Shown here piece after piece: positions 1 to 11,720 of a stretch of DNA of 64,000 nucleotides (the stretch's first letter is position 1; every line of letters begins with the position of its first letter). Source of the stretch: Xiphophorus maculatus (lineage: Eukaryota; Chordata; Actinopteri; Cyprinodontiformes; Poeciliidae); contig NC_036456.1 in NCBI RefSeq assembly GCF_002775205.1, positions 9,017,463 to 9,081,462 on the forward strand. The letters are read 5' to 3'. The notes beneath the pieces were generated by a model. The model saw only the letters and a program-made list of their open reading frames with translations. It made no database searches and was not told the DNA's origin. Made by a program: the position numbers and the translations under genes.

Positions 1-171
1 TTGACTTTATAAAAATCAAACCCAGTAATTATGTATGTGTCATATTTCAGACACTATTTTATCAACAAAAAAATCTGCTTGAAATAATGAAATAAAATAC
101 AGATAGCAATGCATGTTTTTTTTTAGGGCTGATATAAAACTTTGTAATTCTTTAAAATATTCAGGTCTTAC

Positions 172-672
172 CTGAGACAGTAACAGTGACAGTTTTACTG
201 CACTTATTGTCAGATGAACCCTTCCAGCATACACAGCACTGAAATTCATGTCTATAACTAGTAGATATACGTTGAAAACTGAAACGTTTATCTGACTGAT
301 AGGGAAAACAATTCTTGACCATTCCTTTAAAGCCGGTATTTCCAGTCAGTGTCTCTTCCTACATTCATGTCACAGATAAATGTAACAATCTCTCCAACAT
401 AAAAATTCAACCAGTTGGGTTCAACAGTCAGAACAGGATCTATAACAGAACCAACATTCAGCAAGTTTGTCTTTGATTTATAACAAAAACACATCAAGAT
501 AAAAATTAAAAGATAAACACAGAATAATATCTGATATAAAAGATAAACTGGATTCTGTTCCTGAGAGGATAAATGATTAAAAAACAGATTAAAGGCTGAA
601 ATTACCAAGAGTTTGTCCACAGCAGAGCAGTGTGTTCAGCACTGAAATAAAGGTTGAAAGTTCATCAGCATA
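172..672 (-). pseudogene. 5' end of a gene E copy (SP + D1), damaged
   Basis: These are the leader exon (about 606-672) and first Ig exon D1 (172-439) of a five-Ig FCRL/LITR-like receptor whose remaining exons lie left of the window. D1 shows the family pattern: EPNW near the start, a first Cys in FICDMN, TDWKY, and a final FQCC. Three defects are visible. The leader aligns codon for codon with the other leaders (ends in LLCC) but has no ATG at the start position and a TAA upstream. D1 has an in-frame TAA (327-329) after DTDWKYRL. A one-base indel near 305-310 also shifts frame relative to the copy at 32,240. The first two are shared by the other period, so they are older than the duplication. 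Confidence 0.7.
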
Positions 673-2800
673 AATAATAAATTAATTAAATTAAATCAAA
701 AATATTTGCCAAAACCCTCACACTCAGCTATGACTCTGTTTAACCTGTTAAATAAATGCAACTATGATAAATATATTGAGTATTTATTTGTTCTGATAAG
801 AATAAGATCAAATGTTTTAGTTTATTGTTGTTTTTTCTGATGAGTTAAAACTTCATTTTATAAACTTCACATCCTGACTGAAGACAGAACATCTGCAGAC
901 GTTCTGCACGGCTACGGAAACTTCACACTCATCTCTACTGGTAAAAACGTGATAAAAGTTTTTAATGAATAATTTAAGTCTCTTGTATCAGATCATGTTT
1001 CATTTTTCATCTTTGTTATATAATATTTTCATTTCTCCCACATTAGTTGTATGGGATATAAAGTTCTGTGCTAAAGTCTGATTTTACAATAAACAGCTTT
1101 TCAAAATGTTTGCACAGAAATGTTTGTGTTAGTAATTTGTCACTGAAATAACCTGTTTGAAGTTGCAGCAAACACATCAAGAACAAATGGTTATACTAAG
1201 TAAAGCTACACCAATACAATGGAAGATAAAGTAGATATTACAGCAGACAAGATGTCAAAGACGATGTTCTTCTAATCTGCATCATTCATACAGATAAGTG
1301 ATCTACTTACAGAGTGAGACCAGAACCCTGGGTGAGGTGTTCCCCATCCTGACCTCAACCTGGAACCATGTGTTGCTCTGCTTTGGTCCAATAATCTTCC
1401 TTTCATAACATGCTGCCTCTGCAACGTCTCTAGAGAAATGGAGCCGTCTGAAACAGGATCAACGTTTATCTGAGAATGACGGGACAACGTTTATTTTAAA
1501 CACTGACATCACTGCACTGAGTTTCTGCTGTGATGTTTCCGCTCCAATGATGACAAGTTGTGGTAAAAGAAGCACAGGACTTTTTTTTTCTTTTTTTTTG
1601 CAAAAAGAGTTAATAAAAAATAAAATCAATAGATAAGCTTCTTCTGCTTTTTTAAAACCATAAAATGAAATTCACTTTAAATAAACTGTAAACAGCATTA
1701 TTGTAACACATGAATAGTTTTAAGTGTTTAATTCACTACTTGGTTTGTGTTGCGTGCGAACTCTCTGGCAAACAAACCATAAATCCCCTTTTCATCTAAA
1801 AACAAGTGATGGTGAGAATGATCTCACCTATCACAGATATATAAGGTCTTAGGTGTGAATAAACAGACATGAGATCAGACAGTGTGAAATAGTTTGGAGT
1901 TTAACCTGTTGGACCCTAAGGGGGTATAATAAATTTCTGCCTGACAAAAACACACAAAGTAAATCACTTATAGCCTCAGAGCTATTAGATTTAAATAGAT
2001 TTAAGAAGAAACTCTAAAAATGTTACGGAGAGTGAAAAAAAAGTTTCTGTGTTTCATTTAGCAGCGTCTGTTTGTGATACAAGAAGAAGGATGGAAAATC
2101 TTATTTTCAGCAGAATAATCCTCTAACAATGATATCAGTCAAACCTACACCACACACTGACCTTTAACCTGATCCTAACTTTAGCCTCATCTACAATATG
2201 TCCAATATATTAATTTCTTAGCTCAGCATAAAGAAGCCGTTAGCAGCTCTGCTAACCCAGCATGGGTTTGGCTGTGAGGTCGTGGAAAAAGCATTTGGTT
2301 TTCTGATGTTACTTAATTTTCAGTTTTCTTTACTAATATTTCACTTTAGTCCAGATCTTCCACCAAGAGACGAGGAAGGAACATTACAGAGTGTCCTGCA
2401 AGAAACTCTATAAATACAATTGCAAATGTGCTGAGCTTCATCTTCAGTGACATCACTGCTCAAGAAATGTTGACCAAAGAAGCAGAAGTTCTCTTTAATA
2501 GTATGACGACTCAGCACTGCCCTCTTGTGGCAGGCTTTTGAATACAGACTGCAGGCCATTGTTTCAGAGTTTAGGTCTGGCACTTCCTTCCTGGTGTTTT
2601 AATCTAAATTGTCCATTCAACTGAATCTAAAAATTGTCCCATTTATTCTAGTTTCAGAAGAAATAATATGTGTTTTCAAGACTCTCTGAATTGTTGTTTG
2701 TGCTAAGCTAACATGGTTGTTGCAGCTTCAGGCAGCAGCTGTGTTTTCAGTGAGGATGAGGATGTTGAGCTTGATGATGGATGTGTGAGATGTTCTGCTG

Positions 2801-2993
2801 CCGTTTCCTCCACAGCCAATCAGACTGGATGGAGCAGGTTCATGTGAAGCAGCAGAAATCCTGCAGACACACAAGTTTTCTTCCTGGATGGATCACCGGA
2901 CATTCAGCCCTTTACTGAAACTCTGACAGAAATGACTACTTAATAGCACCATCTGCTGGCCCACTATCTGTAAGCACAAGTCACTGACAGAAG
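2801..2993. repeat. Diverged direct repeat, left arm (partner 3463-3655)
   Basis: A ~190 bp segment beginning CCGTTTCCTCCACAGCC, running through GGTTCATGTGAAGCAGCAGAA and ending near CACAAGTCA, is repeated 662 bp further right with perhaps 75-80% identity by eye. The first bases look like a plus-strand splice acceptor (pyrimidine run, CACAG), but the following frames are not convincingly coding. Origin unknown. Also present in period 2 at about 34,858-35,049. Confidence 0.55.
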
Positions 2994-3462
2994 AAGGTGG
3001 GATTTTTTCCCCCACAAGATTCACAGATTAATAAATAATGTTTCACTGTGTTATCAGGAAATGAAGTAAAAACACACTTTTCTTTTCTGTTTTTTATTGT
3101 TAATATATTACTTTCAATAACTGGAAAATGCATTTTAATGATTTTGTATCAGGGTATTGTATCTCCAACTGCTACTCCACTGTTTTTAATTTTTCAACTC
3201 TCTAAAAATAACAATATTGTAAAAAATGAATTGATGTTTCTTTTATTTTCCTCCTGATACTTAAAACCTAGAAAGAGCAAAAAACAAAAACTGCTTTCAT
3301 TAAAGCACTTAGCTTTTCTTTTTTTTTTAAATTAGTCTTCGGTCATCTATTATTCTTAAAGCAGCATGCAGGTTTGTCACTCTATACTCTATACAGAACA
3401 AATCCTGAACAAATAATAATAAATTAACACACTGTGATAATTGGAGCTGTTTGTCATTGTTG

Positions 3463-3655
3463 CCGTTTCCTCCACAGCCCAAACACACTGGATGGATCAG
3501 GTTCATGTGAAGCAGCAGAATCATGAAGACACACAAGTTTTATTCCTGCGTCACATTATTGAACTGGCGGCCAGTTTCTGGACCGATAACTTGGAAAACT
3601 ATGACTTAATGTCTCCATCTGCTGGCCACTAGCTGTAAACACAAGTCAGGGACAG
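3463..3655. repeat. Diverged direct repeat, right arm
   Basis: Partner of 2,801-2,993, with the same CCGTTTCCTCCACAGCC opening and ACACAAGTCA ending. A 63-codon open frame crosses it on the plus strand, but the sister repeat does not keep that frame open, so I do not call a gene. Period 2 partner at about 35,519-35,711. Confidence 0.55.
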
Positions 3656-4663
3656 AACACAGCGTCTATTTTTGGTAATGAATCATTTAAATAAATAATG
3701 TTTATTGTAGAACAGGGTATTTATGTAAGTGTTTAATTATAATTACTTTTGACAATACTAAAAATTTCAAAATATCCACAACAGCCCTGTGTAGCACTAT
3801 AAAATATAGTTAATATAAAATGTGATTTATTAAAATATTACATTTGATTTACAATTACTGTCAAATTGTTCATTTCCTCATTTGTTTGTGTGAGACAATA
3901 AAGAAAATGATCAAACACTACCTACTATTTAATGAATACCTGAATAACGTCTCTGTGTTGTAGAGACTATGTCATTTATTCATGTTTATACATTTATACA
4001 TCTAGATATTTATGCACATTTCTATAAAAACATACACCAATTTACAAACTGCGTCACAGTCTTGTGACACAGTTTGTAAATTACACAGTTGAGTATTAAA
4101 TTGCATCTCATGGAACATGAAAAATATGTCATTTGTTAATACTGAACTTTAATCATAAAAATACTCATGTTCCACTACTCACATTTGCTTAAAATTTCAG
4201 AAAACCACTTTGAGAAGCAAACAGAAAGACACCAAATTTACAAATTTACCTAATTCATACAGTTAGACGAAAGTTCATCCAAATATTAAAAAAAAAAAAA
4301 AAAAAAATGTTTGAATTTTAAGGATAAACATATTTTTACATATCCCCCGTGTTTACCATTGTACTGTTGAGAAATTAAAAAGAATTTGAGTAATTTTAAT
4401 TAACTCAAAACAGGAAAAGTTTTGTTTGATTTCATGAATCATGTATTTTTATACAGAGTGTGTAACTAATATACTCACTCTGTATATTAAAGCAAAGTAA
4501 AGCAGAATTACCAGTATAATAAATAACTGGGAATGTTGAGAGGGATTATTTTAACACATACAAAGCAACAGTTAAAATCAGTTTTATGAAAGGTTAATAT
4601 TTGGCTTGTCACAATAGATCCTACAAAAATGACATGAGTTAGAAGCTGTAGACTGAACTACAC

Positions 4664-7600
4664 CTAGATGGTGTTATTGTTCTCTGGTCCTGAGTTGATT
4701 TCTGAATAAACAGCCTCTTCTTTTGCTCCAGGGCGCCCCCTACCTGTGAAAGGACAACGACTGTAAGACTTCAATGTACTTTTTCATACACAAATTACTT
4801 TTTTTTTTTACTCGATTTAAACTTTACATTCCTACAATAATTTTTCCTGTAAATTCTTAATTCTAAATACAAGTAGGTAATAAGCACAAATTCACTTTCG
4901 GTTTATTTTATTTTTGAATATTGTATCACATGTCTAAATATTTATATTTTTACTTACATCAAGACGGGTTACAGTGTGTAAAAACATTTAAGCATTTCTA
5001 TTTTGTCACAAAAAGAAGCTTTGTTTTTGTCAAACATTGGTCGATAGCGATGGAAAGTAAAATATTAAGTTGGAGTTGACTGTACCTTTCATTCCTGATT
5101 CCAGACGATAGTAAACAGCGCCCTCTACTGGTTCATTTGGGATACCTGTTCAAATAAACAAGTCACAATTTCTAAAAAAACAAACAAAAAACAAAGTGAT
5201 CTAAACTAGGCTGATATTTTTCTTCTTTAAGTTGTTTTTGTGACTTACTCTCTTTCCCAAAGTTTTTCAGTTCAATGAGAGAGTAGGTTGCATCTCTGGG
5301 TTTGTCTGCCACTGAAACATTTCAGGATTTTTCAGATCAGTTGCCTGCATTTGAACATGCAGCAGTTATATCTGGTGGAAAAGATTTCACTTTACCATTT
5401 CCACTGGAGTCTGAGAAGTTGACCGACTCGTAGATATGATCGTCACCTACAGTGCAGGAAAAAAAGTGAATAGAATATTGCATTAACTCACACGCAGCCA
5501 TTTGTTGATTTCACTGAGCAAATTCTAAAGCTTTCCTTACTGAATATGTAAACGCAATCTTATCGATACAAATGATAACATAGCTAAAAATGTCTAGAGT
5601 ATTAAGGACAAAAATTGTTTAATTTCTGACCATGCAGAGGAGAGCTGCTCTCATTGGTGTCATTCTTGTTGAATCCATTATTTACTCCGCAGCTGATTTT
5701 TAACAGCTTCCACCTAAAACAGTGTAAATGGTGTAAAATCTTTTCACAAAAATGTATCAATTTTAGATTTTGAGGTGAAGTGATGCGCTTTACTGACCAG
5801 CGGCAGCGTAAATCTGTGAACACAACAAATATATTCTCTTAATACTTCATCGTTCAAATATTGTTACTTATACCTTAACAATGACCATCTCACCTTTGGA
5901 CCGCCTGTAGTACCACAGTAACACCAGAAGAAGAACCAGGAGGATTCCACCGACAGGTCGATGATCATAAGGACATCAGATGAAGAGCTGACAGGAGTGG
6001 ACACTGTTACTGGAAAGAACAGTGTCATGTTCATTTTGGTTGTTTTTTTTACAATCTCATTTACTTCTTACTCAGTTATTAGAAAATAGAGTTTACATGT
6101 AGAACCTAAAATGTAAACTAAAATGAAAATAAAACTCAACAAAAAATGTCTTCAGACAACATTTTGTCCCCAGCTGAGCAGAATCCCCACCTACAACCAA
6201 CTGATAGATACGTATCCATAGCAACTAAATCTGGACGTCCTCCATGTTCCTTTGAACACACACTATGCAGTTTAAAATATAATCATAGAAAGGTTTACAG
6301 AAATATATTGAATACCATTATCAATGTTAGGTCTCATTAACATAATGTTGTTTCTATCGCCTAATGTTCATTTAAAGGGAAAAAAAGTATTTTCTTTAGA
6401 AAGAAAGAAAGAAACATTTTTCCTATTTGCAAATTGTTTCTTCTTTTTGTGGGTAGTCATTTTTTTATTAGGTTTCATCTCATGTGCAGTCTTTTGACAA
6501 AATGTTTTGTTTATTATGCATTGACGCTTAGATTTACACTACATCAACAACATACCTCACCTAATGGAAACAATGAAAAAAACATCTTAAAAGCTTTTCA
6601 TATATTAGCTTTTTCACTGCAAACTTCTTGACATGCTACTTCAAAGTCATATATTAGTGAAAATATTTAGAACTTTTAGCCATTTATATCATTTCCACAT
6701 ATATCTTTTCTATTGAGAATAAAATGTGCAGCTACAGTTAAATCAAACAGGAGGGGCCAGCGTGACAGTGCATTTTCAATCAGTGCCACATTTGTTTGCG
6801 ATGAGGATAAGATTGTTTTCCCATGATTAGACACCAGCAGAGAGAGAGAAAAAAACACAAATACCTTATCACTTGAATGGAATATAATCAGAATATTTAA
6901 ACTGTGTTTGAATTTGCAGAGCACATTTCAGCAACAAGGCAGTTCAAAGGGTTTTGAACTGACTTTTCCGGACGACGCTCAGCTAGTCTTTGGGCTCCGA
7001 CCAAAACCAGCTGCCTGGTTTTATTACATGTTGGGCTGGTCATGACGAAAAAAAAAATATGACTCACCTGACACAGACACTGGGATCTTTTCACTCCACT
7101 TTGTCAAAGAATGCCAGTCGTCTCTGCGTCTACACTGACACATGTACTCTTCACTACTGGACTCATTAACATTGACAGTCAGATGTTTATCATTTTCCCA
7201 TTTTTACAGTTTTCCCATCTCTCCTCCATTCACAACGTCCAATCAGTGGTTTTCTCCTCCCTGGACCCTCACATGTCAGAGTGATCGACTCACCACTGAA
7301 CATCTGAGGCCAGTTTGGTTGTCGAGTCACAACAACCTTGTTGGAAACTGTTTTCCATCAGATATGGACAGTTTGAAAACAAACCAAAACATAAAAATAA
7401 ATTAAAAACACCTCATGAGTTTAAGCTAAAAGTAAAGAATAATCAACTGCATTTAAAATAAATAATTGAACTTACAGCTTATTGTGATGCTGACTTCGTC
7501 ACTTACAAGACTTTGATAGTTTTCATTTCCTCTCATTCCCAGACATCGGTATATTCCTGCTTGTGCTACATTAATATCTCTGTTTTCTTCATCAGTGAGT

Positions 7601-8563
7601 TGAACTTCAGGTGTGTTTTGGTCCTTATGTACCATTTGTATTTCCATCCAGCAGAGGGCAGAGAGCAGCTCAGTGTCACACTGCCCCCTACTGGTATGGT
7701 TGTAGGACCTGCAGTCAGTGTGGGTTTGGGTTGAGCTGATGTTAATGAAATGAAATAAAAACGTCAGTTAATATGTTTAGTTATTGTTCAGTCAGACTGA
7801 GAACAAATATTCAAATGTCTCATCATAATATATGACAAAAATCTATAATTGAGTTTCTCTAATGGGAATCACGTGTTATCTTGAAATAGTTATCTTAATT
7901 TAAAAACCCAAATAAAAAAAAGAAAGAAAAAGAAGAGAAAACAAAAGATGACAAACAATTTATGCTATTCTGTGATTAGCTCACCTAATGAAAAATAACT
8001 AGGAACAAAAAAAAAAGCTAAAGTGATTTTCTGCATATAGATTTAACTTACAGAGGAGTAAACATGTGTATTAGCTACACAACTCTCAACAATGTACAAA
8101 TCTGGTTGAATAAGATCATTTGGACTCACCAGTAACAGTTAAAGAGACAGTATCACTGCACTTGGTATCACCAGAGCTCTTCCTGAGTCCACAACACTGG
8201 TATTTCATCACTGTGATCGATTTGGATAGGTAGTAATGTGAAGCTTTTGTACGGGTTGGAGCGAAGAAATTGTTCTCCATTTTTTTTTATCTCATATTCC
8301 CAGTCGGTGTCTTTGCCTTCATTCATGTCACAAATGAACGTCACCTCTCTCCAGGATGAAAAGTCGACCAGTTGGGATCAATAGTCAGAATTGCGCCTAA
8401 AACGCAGCACAACACATTTAGCACATTTATCATGCAGTTTATACAGACGTGGTTCATCTGAGATTATAAATAAATAATGAAGAATAAAAGAGAAAATACC
8501 TTCAGCATGTCTGCAGCAGAGAAGTGCATTCATCACTAAAATAAAACCTAAAACTTTTGTCAT
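4664..8563 (-). CDS. FCRL/LITR-like receptor A, period-1 copy, frame broken by small indels
   Basis: Same gene as 36,722-40,615. Exons (minus strand, 5' to 3'): SP 8500-8563, D1 8130-8396, D2 7476-7735, D3 7068-7347, TM 5894-6009, then tail exons 5798-5813, 5631-5713, 5396-5446, 5249-5311, 5086-5145 and 4664-4743. Splice sites match the right-hand copy. At least six single-base length changes break frame: extra bases in D3 (280 versus 276 bp), one lost in D2 (260 versus 261), compensating +1/-1 changes in D1, and one C lost in the TM exon (116 versus 117). The tail exons keep the lengths of the other copy and are intact. The changes sit mostly in homopolymers with almost no substitutions, which points to consensus error rather than a decaying gene, though a true pseudogene is possible. 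Confidence 0.75.
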
Positions 8564-9168
8564 TATTAATGTTAAAAGTTCACAAACAAGCACAGAGTGT
8601 TGCTTCGTAACGTCCAGCTCTGACACTAACACGTTCTTTTCATATCACTGAAATTTCCGATCAGTAGCGCTAGTTTCCTGTTCTGTGAGCTCATGGTCAC
8701 TTTTTTTATCTTCATCTGAGAAACATCATAGCTAAAGAATAAGTACTACCACAAATATTTTGACACTTCCCACACAATGTTTTGACACTTAGTTTAACTT
8801 CCTTAAACTAAGGTGACTCATGAAAAGACACCCCAGTTAAACGGTTTTAGGTAACCATTTGTTTAAAGGTCATGTTCAGTTTAGCTTAAATTAAAAGATT
8901 CATTTGCTCAAAAACTAGACGAAGATATGATGTGCAAAACAAACAAAAATTCTCAAAAACCTAATGTAAATAGGAGAGAATGAAGATAACAGATTTTGCA
9001 AATTATTACATTAGTGAACGTTCTAATATATAGAATTTTTCTCATTAAATAAAAGATTAGTTTAAAATTTAGTAAAAAAAAACTACAAAAGAAGAGCAGT
9101 CAATGCACATACTGTCAAAAGTGAACATTTTGTTCATTTTTTTCTATTTTATCTGCGCCATTCAAACA

Positions 9169-9176
9169 CAGGAAGT
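9169..9176. promoter_or_regulatory. Conserved ETS/PU.1-like site upstream of gene A
   Basis: CAGGAAGT within a conserved ATTCAAACACAGGAAGT block, about 600 bp upstream of the gene A start. The same block sits 500-680 bp upstream of B (15,769), C (18,222) and D (21,117) and in period 2 (41,221; 47,835; 50,288; 53,189), although the C/D flanks have diverged strongly from A/B. The match to the GGAA-core ETS/PU.1 consensus used by leukocyte genes is visible; function is inferred. Confidence 0.4.
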
Positions 9177-10933
9177 GACATCGCTGCACAACAAGCCTGA
9201 TTTCCTGGCCTGATAATGACATTCTGTGTGTCGGAGGAATATTCTTTACGTTTTATTTTGGCACAAGTTGCACTGAATTGATCAAAACAACCTAAAAAAT
9301 TGTTTTTTATTTTGGAATTTAAAACCTCCGACTTCAGTCTTTTGTCTTTCACCATGGAGAACTGACACTTCCTGTCCACCTAACAGAAGCCATTTTGGGT
9401 TAAACTGCTTAATAAGGCTTTAAGCTTTAGTATAGGCCTTTAATCATTGTTTGACATGTTATTTTAATAAGTACACAATAAAATCACAATTTGTTTCACA
9501 TGTAACAACCTCATTGTTCATCTTGTTAAATCTTTCTGCAGATTGTGGAATCATTTTAATACCAGTAAACTGACCAAGCAATGAAAGTCCACATGTAGGG
9601 ATCATTTTCCACCAGTTTGAAAATAACTTATTCCATTCTTTCTGCTTTTAACTTGTAATGGACTGAATACTCATGTAGATATCATCTTGGACTGGAAACT
9701 TAAATACTATTTTCTGTTGACACTGAACAAAACTTTAAAACAGTCCAATCAACATCATTAATGTTTTACACACCATGCATTCATGAACTTTCACTCATTT
9801 TATTGAAAACAGGCACCGATATCCAAACTCTGTGACAATTCGTATTTATTGCAAACATAGCATAACTGTAAAAGCTACAAATCCAGCTACGTAGGAAGAA
9901 CGGAGTTTTGTAATTTTCATCTTTAATTTTATTTCACAAGAATCTTACAACATTTCAATTTATGAATGTGCGACCTATCCTATTTATGACATGAGCGAAA
10001 ATGTAAAATTAGAGCGCATCTGATTCTTGAAGAGATATAGCATAATTAAATTATCTTTGGCATCTTAAAGCTGCAGAAATACAATAATCATCACAACATA
10101 TAATGAAAACAGGGCAGCAGAATTGTCCAGTGTTGTTTCTGATCGTAAAATAATGTGGAGTATCTGTTGCTGCTGGACTCCAATCTCCTGCTGAGAGAGA
10201 GAGAGAGCATATATTTATAAAATTATCATGTGCTTTAATTTGTCCAAAAGAAACATCTTGGATAATAAAGTTTTTGCGTGAATGACGAGGATGTTATTTA
10301 CCTTTTGTTGTTCGGGGTTACTAGTTCTCACCTTCACTGGGGGTCTAAAACAGAAACCGGATATCAGAACAGTTTATTATTAAAAGGGGCAGTATTATTT
10401 TCCAGGCACACATTGTCATTGTATAACACAATCAAGCAATATTTTACTTTTAGTTGTTATGAAAACGCATTTACATTTCAAATAAGACTTAAAAGATTTT
10501 GACTTTGTAACTTAAAACCTGGAATTGGGCTGTGTCTCTTTAAGAAGCTCCTGCTTTTTCTGAAACCCCGCCTCCAGGAAACTCCGCCTCCTCATAACAA
10601 CATCGCTTCTCTGTTAACCCTTTAACAACATTTTTATTAGTGTTGAACTGAGAAGTAGCTCATATAATGAGCTCAGGAGGTACCTATTCCAAAACAACCC
10701 AGTGTTTGCCAATTGCTGCAGGCTAGTTTGAAGGAGCTGAGTGGAGGAGTTGTGGGGGAAGGGCTGCTCTGTGAGGAGGAAGCTCAGAAGTTTGGAAGCT
10801 GCAGCTCAGAGGAGGAGCTTCGTCTTGAAGGCGGAGCTAAGTCCACCAGGCATTTTGCACAGCTGAATGGTTGCCATGGGAGATTAAAAGATTTCTCAAA
10901 CATGCATGAAAGAATCAAGGCAACACTCCAGTA

Positions 10934-11501
10934 CCCGTATTTCGGGACTGTAGAGCGCACCTCACTATAAGCCGCACAAACAAAGTTTAAAAAAAAAAAA
11001 AAAACGTGAAACGTACATATACTGTATATAAGCCACACTGGGTTATAAGCCACTGGTATCTCAGCCGCTTTCGGTTTTCCACACTACTGCAGCGGAGGCC
11101 TGCGTCCTTAATAAATCTGCTATTAAGGACGCAGCCTTAATAGCTCCAACGCCGAACCATGGATTCATTCATGCCAAGCTCAGTGCAGCGGCTATTGATC
11201 TGATCGATAGCCTTCAACTTAAAACCGGCATCATATGAACTTTTTCGTGTTGTTTTCATGATGATTGGGTTTGAGTTTGAAAACATTTCTGTGTCGTGCC
11301 TGCTGCTAGCATGTGCTTGTTCTAAATGAAAATCAGTACTTTCTTCTTTGTTTTCCAATTTTGACTTCCAATGATTCACTTCGTGCTAAAGAGCCCCCTG
11401 GTGGTTGAAGAAAAATACACAGAAAAGCCTCACCAGGCTGTAAGCCGGATGGTTCAAGAATGTGGGGAAAAAAGTAACGGCTTATAGTCCGAAAAATACG
11501 A
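10934..11501 (-). mobile_element. Tc1/mariner-pogo-type transposon fragment with DNA-binding-domain remnant
   Basis: Flanked by TA dinucleotides. The inverted ends read (C)CGTATTT(T)CGGGACT at the left and TCGTATTTTTCGGACT at the right on the opposite strand. A minus-strand open frame at 11,137-11,379 encodes RKSSYDAGFKLKAID followed by NESMVRRW, the pattern of the Brinker/CENP-B-type helix-turn-helix DNA-binding region at the N terminus of pogo/Tigger-like transposases. No DDE catalytic domain is present in this ~570 bp element, so it is an immobile internally deleted copy. It is nested in the MITE-like element. Confidence 0.65.
11100..11134. repeat. Perfect 14-bp inverted repeat (hairpin)
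   Basis: Two 14-base arms, CTGCGTCCTTAATA and its complement, separated by a 7-base loop, inside the pogo-type fragment. Period 2 copy at 43,159-43,193. Confidence 0.85.
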
Positions 11502-11720
11502 TATGTATTTTAACGACAAAATACCATTTTAACAGCTTAAAAAGTCGACTTTACATAAAACTGCCCCTATAAAATCTGAATTGTGATCAATGTCCATCAG
11601 AAGGTGCTTGAGAATAACTAGAAAAGTCAAAAGTGGCAAGACAGTTAACCCTCCCAAAAAATAAATAAATAAATGCATTTATAGATAAAAGAATAATAAC
11701 AATGATAATATCACTGACCT

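Larger units (their letters stand above)
680..4660. other. Gene-free stretch between gene E 5' end and gene A 3' end
   Basis: About 4 kb of AT-rich DNA with no exon of the receptor family and no open frame I can support. It would contain the upstream region of the gene E copy (just above 672, since the gene reads leftward) and the 3' flank of gene A. It holds a diverged direct repeat (listed separately), a poly-A run near 4,288-4,306 and T-rich tracts near 1,580-1,600. No recognisable promoter element could be assigned. Confidence 0.6.
10381..11572. mobile_element. Putative non-autonomous DNA transposon (MITE-like)
   Basis: Ends are an inverted repeat: AGGGGCAGTATTAT at the left and the complement of AGGGGCAGTTTTATG at the right (near 11,555-11,570). 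The interior has no transposase and is interrupted by a pogo-type fragment at 10,934-11,501. The left end and about 60 bp of interior recur at 16,982-17,033 beside fragment C, where a deletion begins. Superfamily not determined. Period 2 copy at 42,436-43,632. Confidence 0.5.

Noticed and set aside
8040..8100. Possible microexon between D1 and D2 ending CTCCTCT|GTAAGT, conserved in A, B and D
   Set aside because: The best acceptor gives 23 bp, which would break frame; conservation is explained by recent duplication.
4664..8563. Assignment to novel immune-type receptors (NITR) or KIR/LILR orthologs
   Set aside because: No V-type domain with a J-like end as in NITRs, and the Ig and cassette-tail pattern fits teleost FCRL/LITR better. 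Exact orthology cannot be claimed without a search.
10300..10365. Possible extra tail exon of gene B encoding a DPSEGEN-stop end
   Set aside because: A splice-like AG precedes it, but the reading is very short, and gene B already has a complete in-frame terminal ITIM exon upstream.
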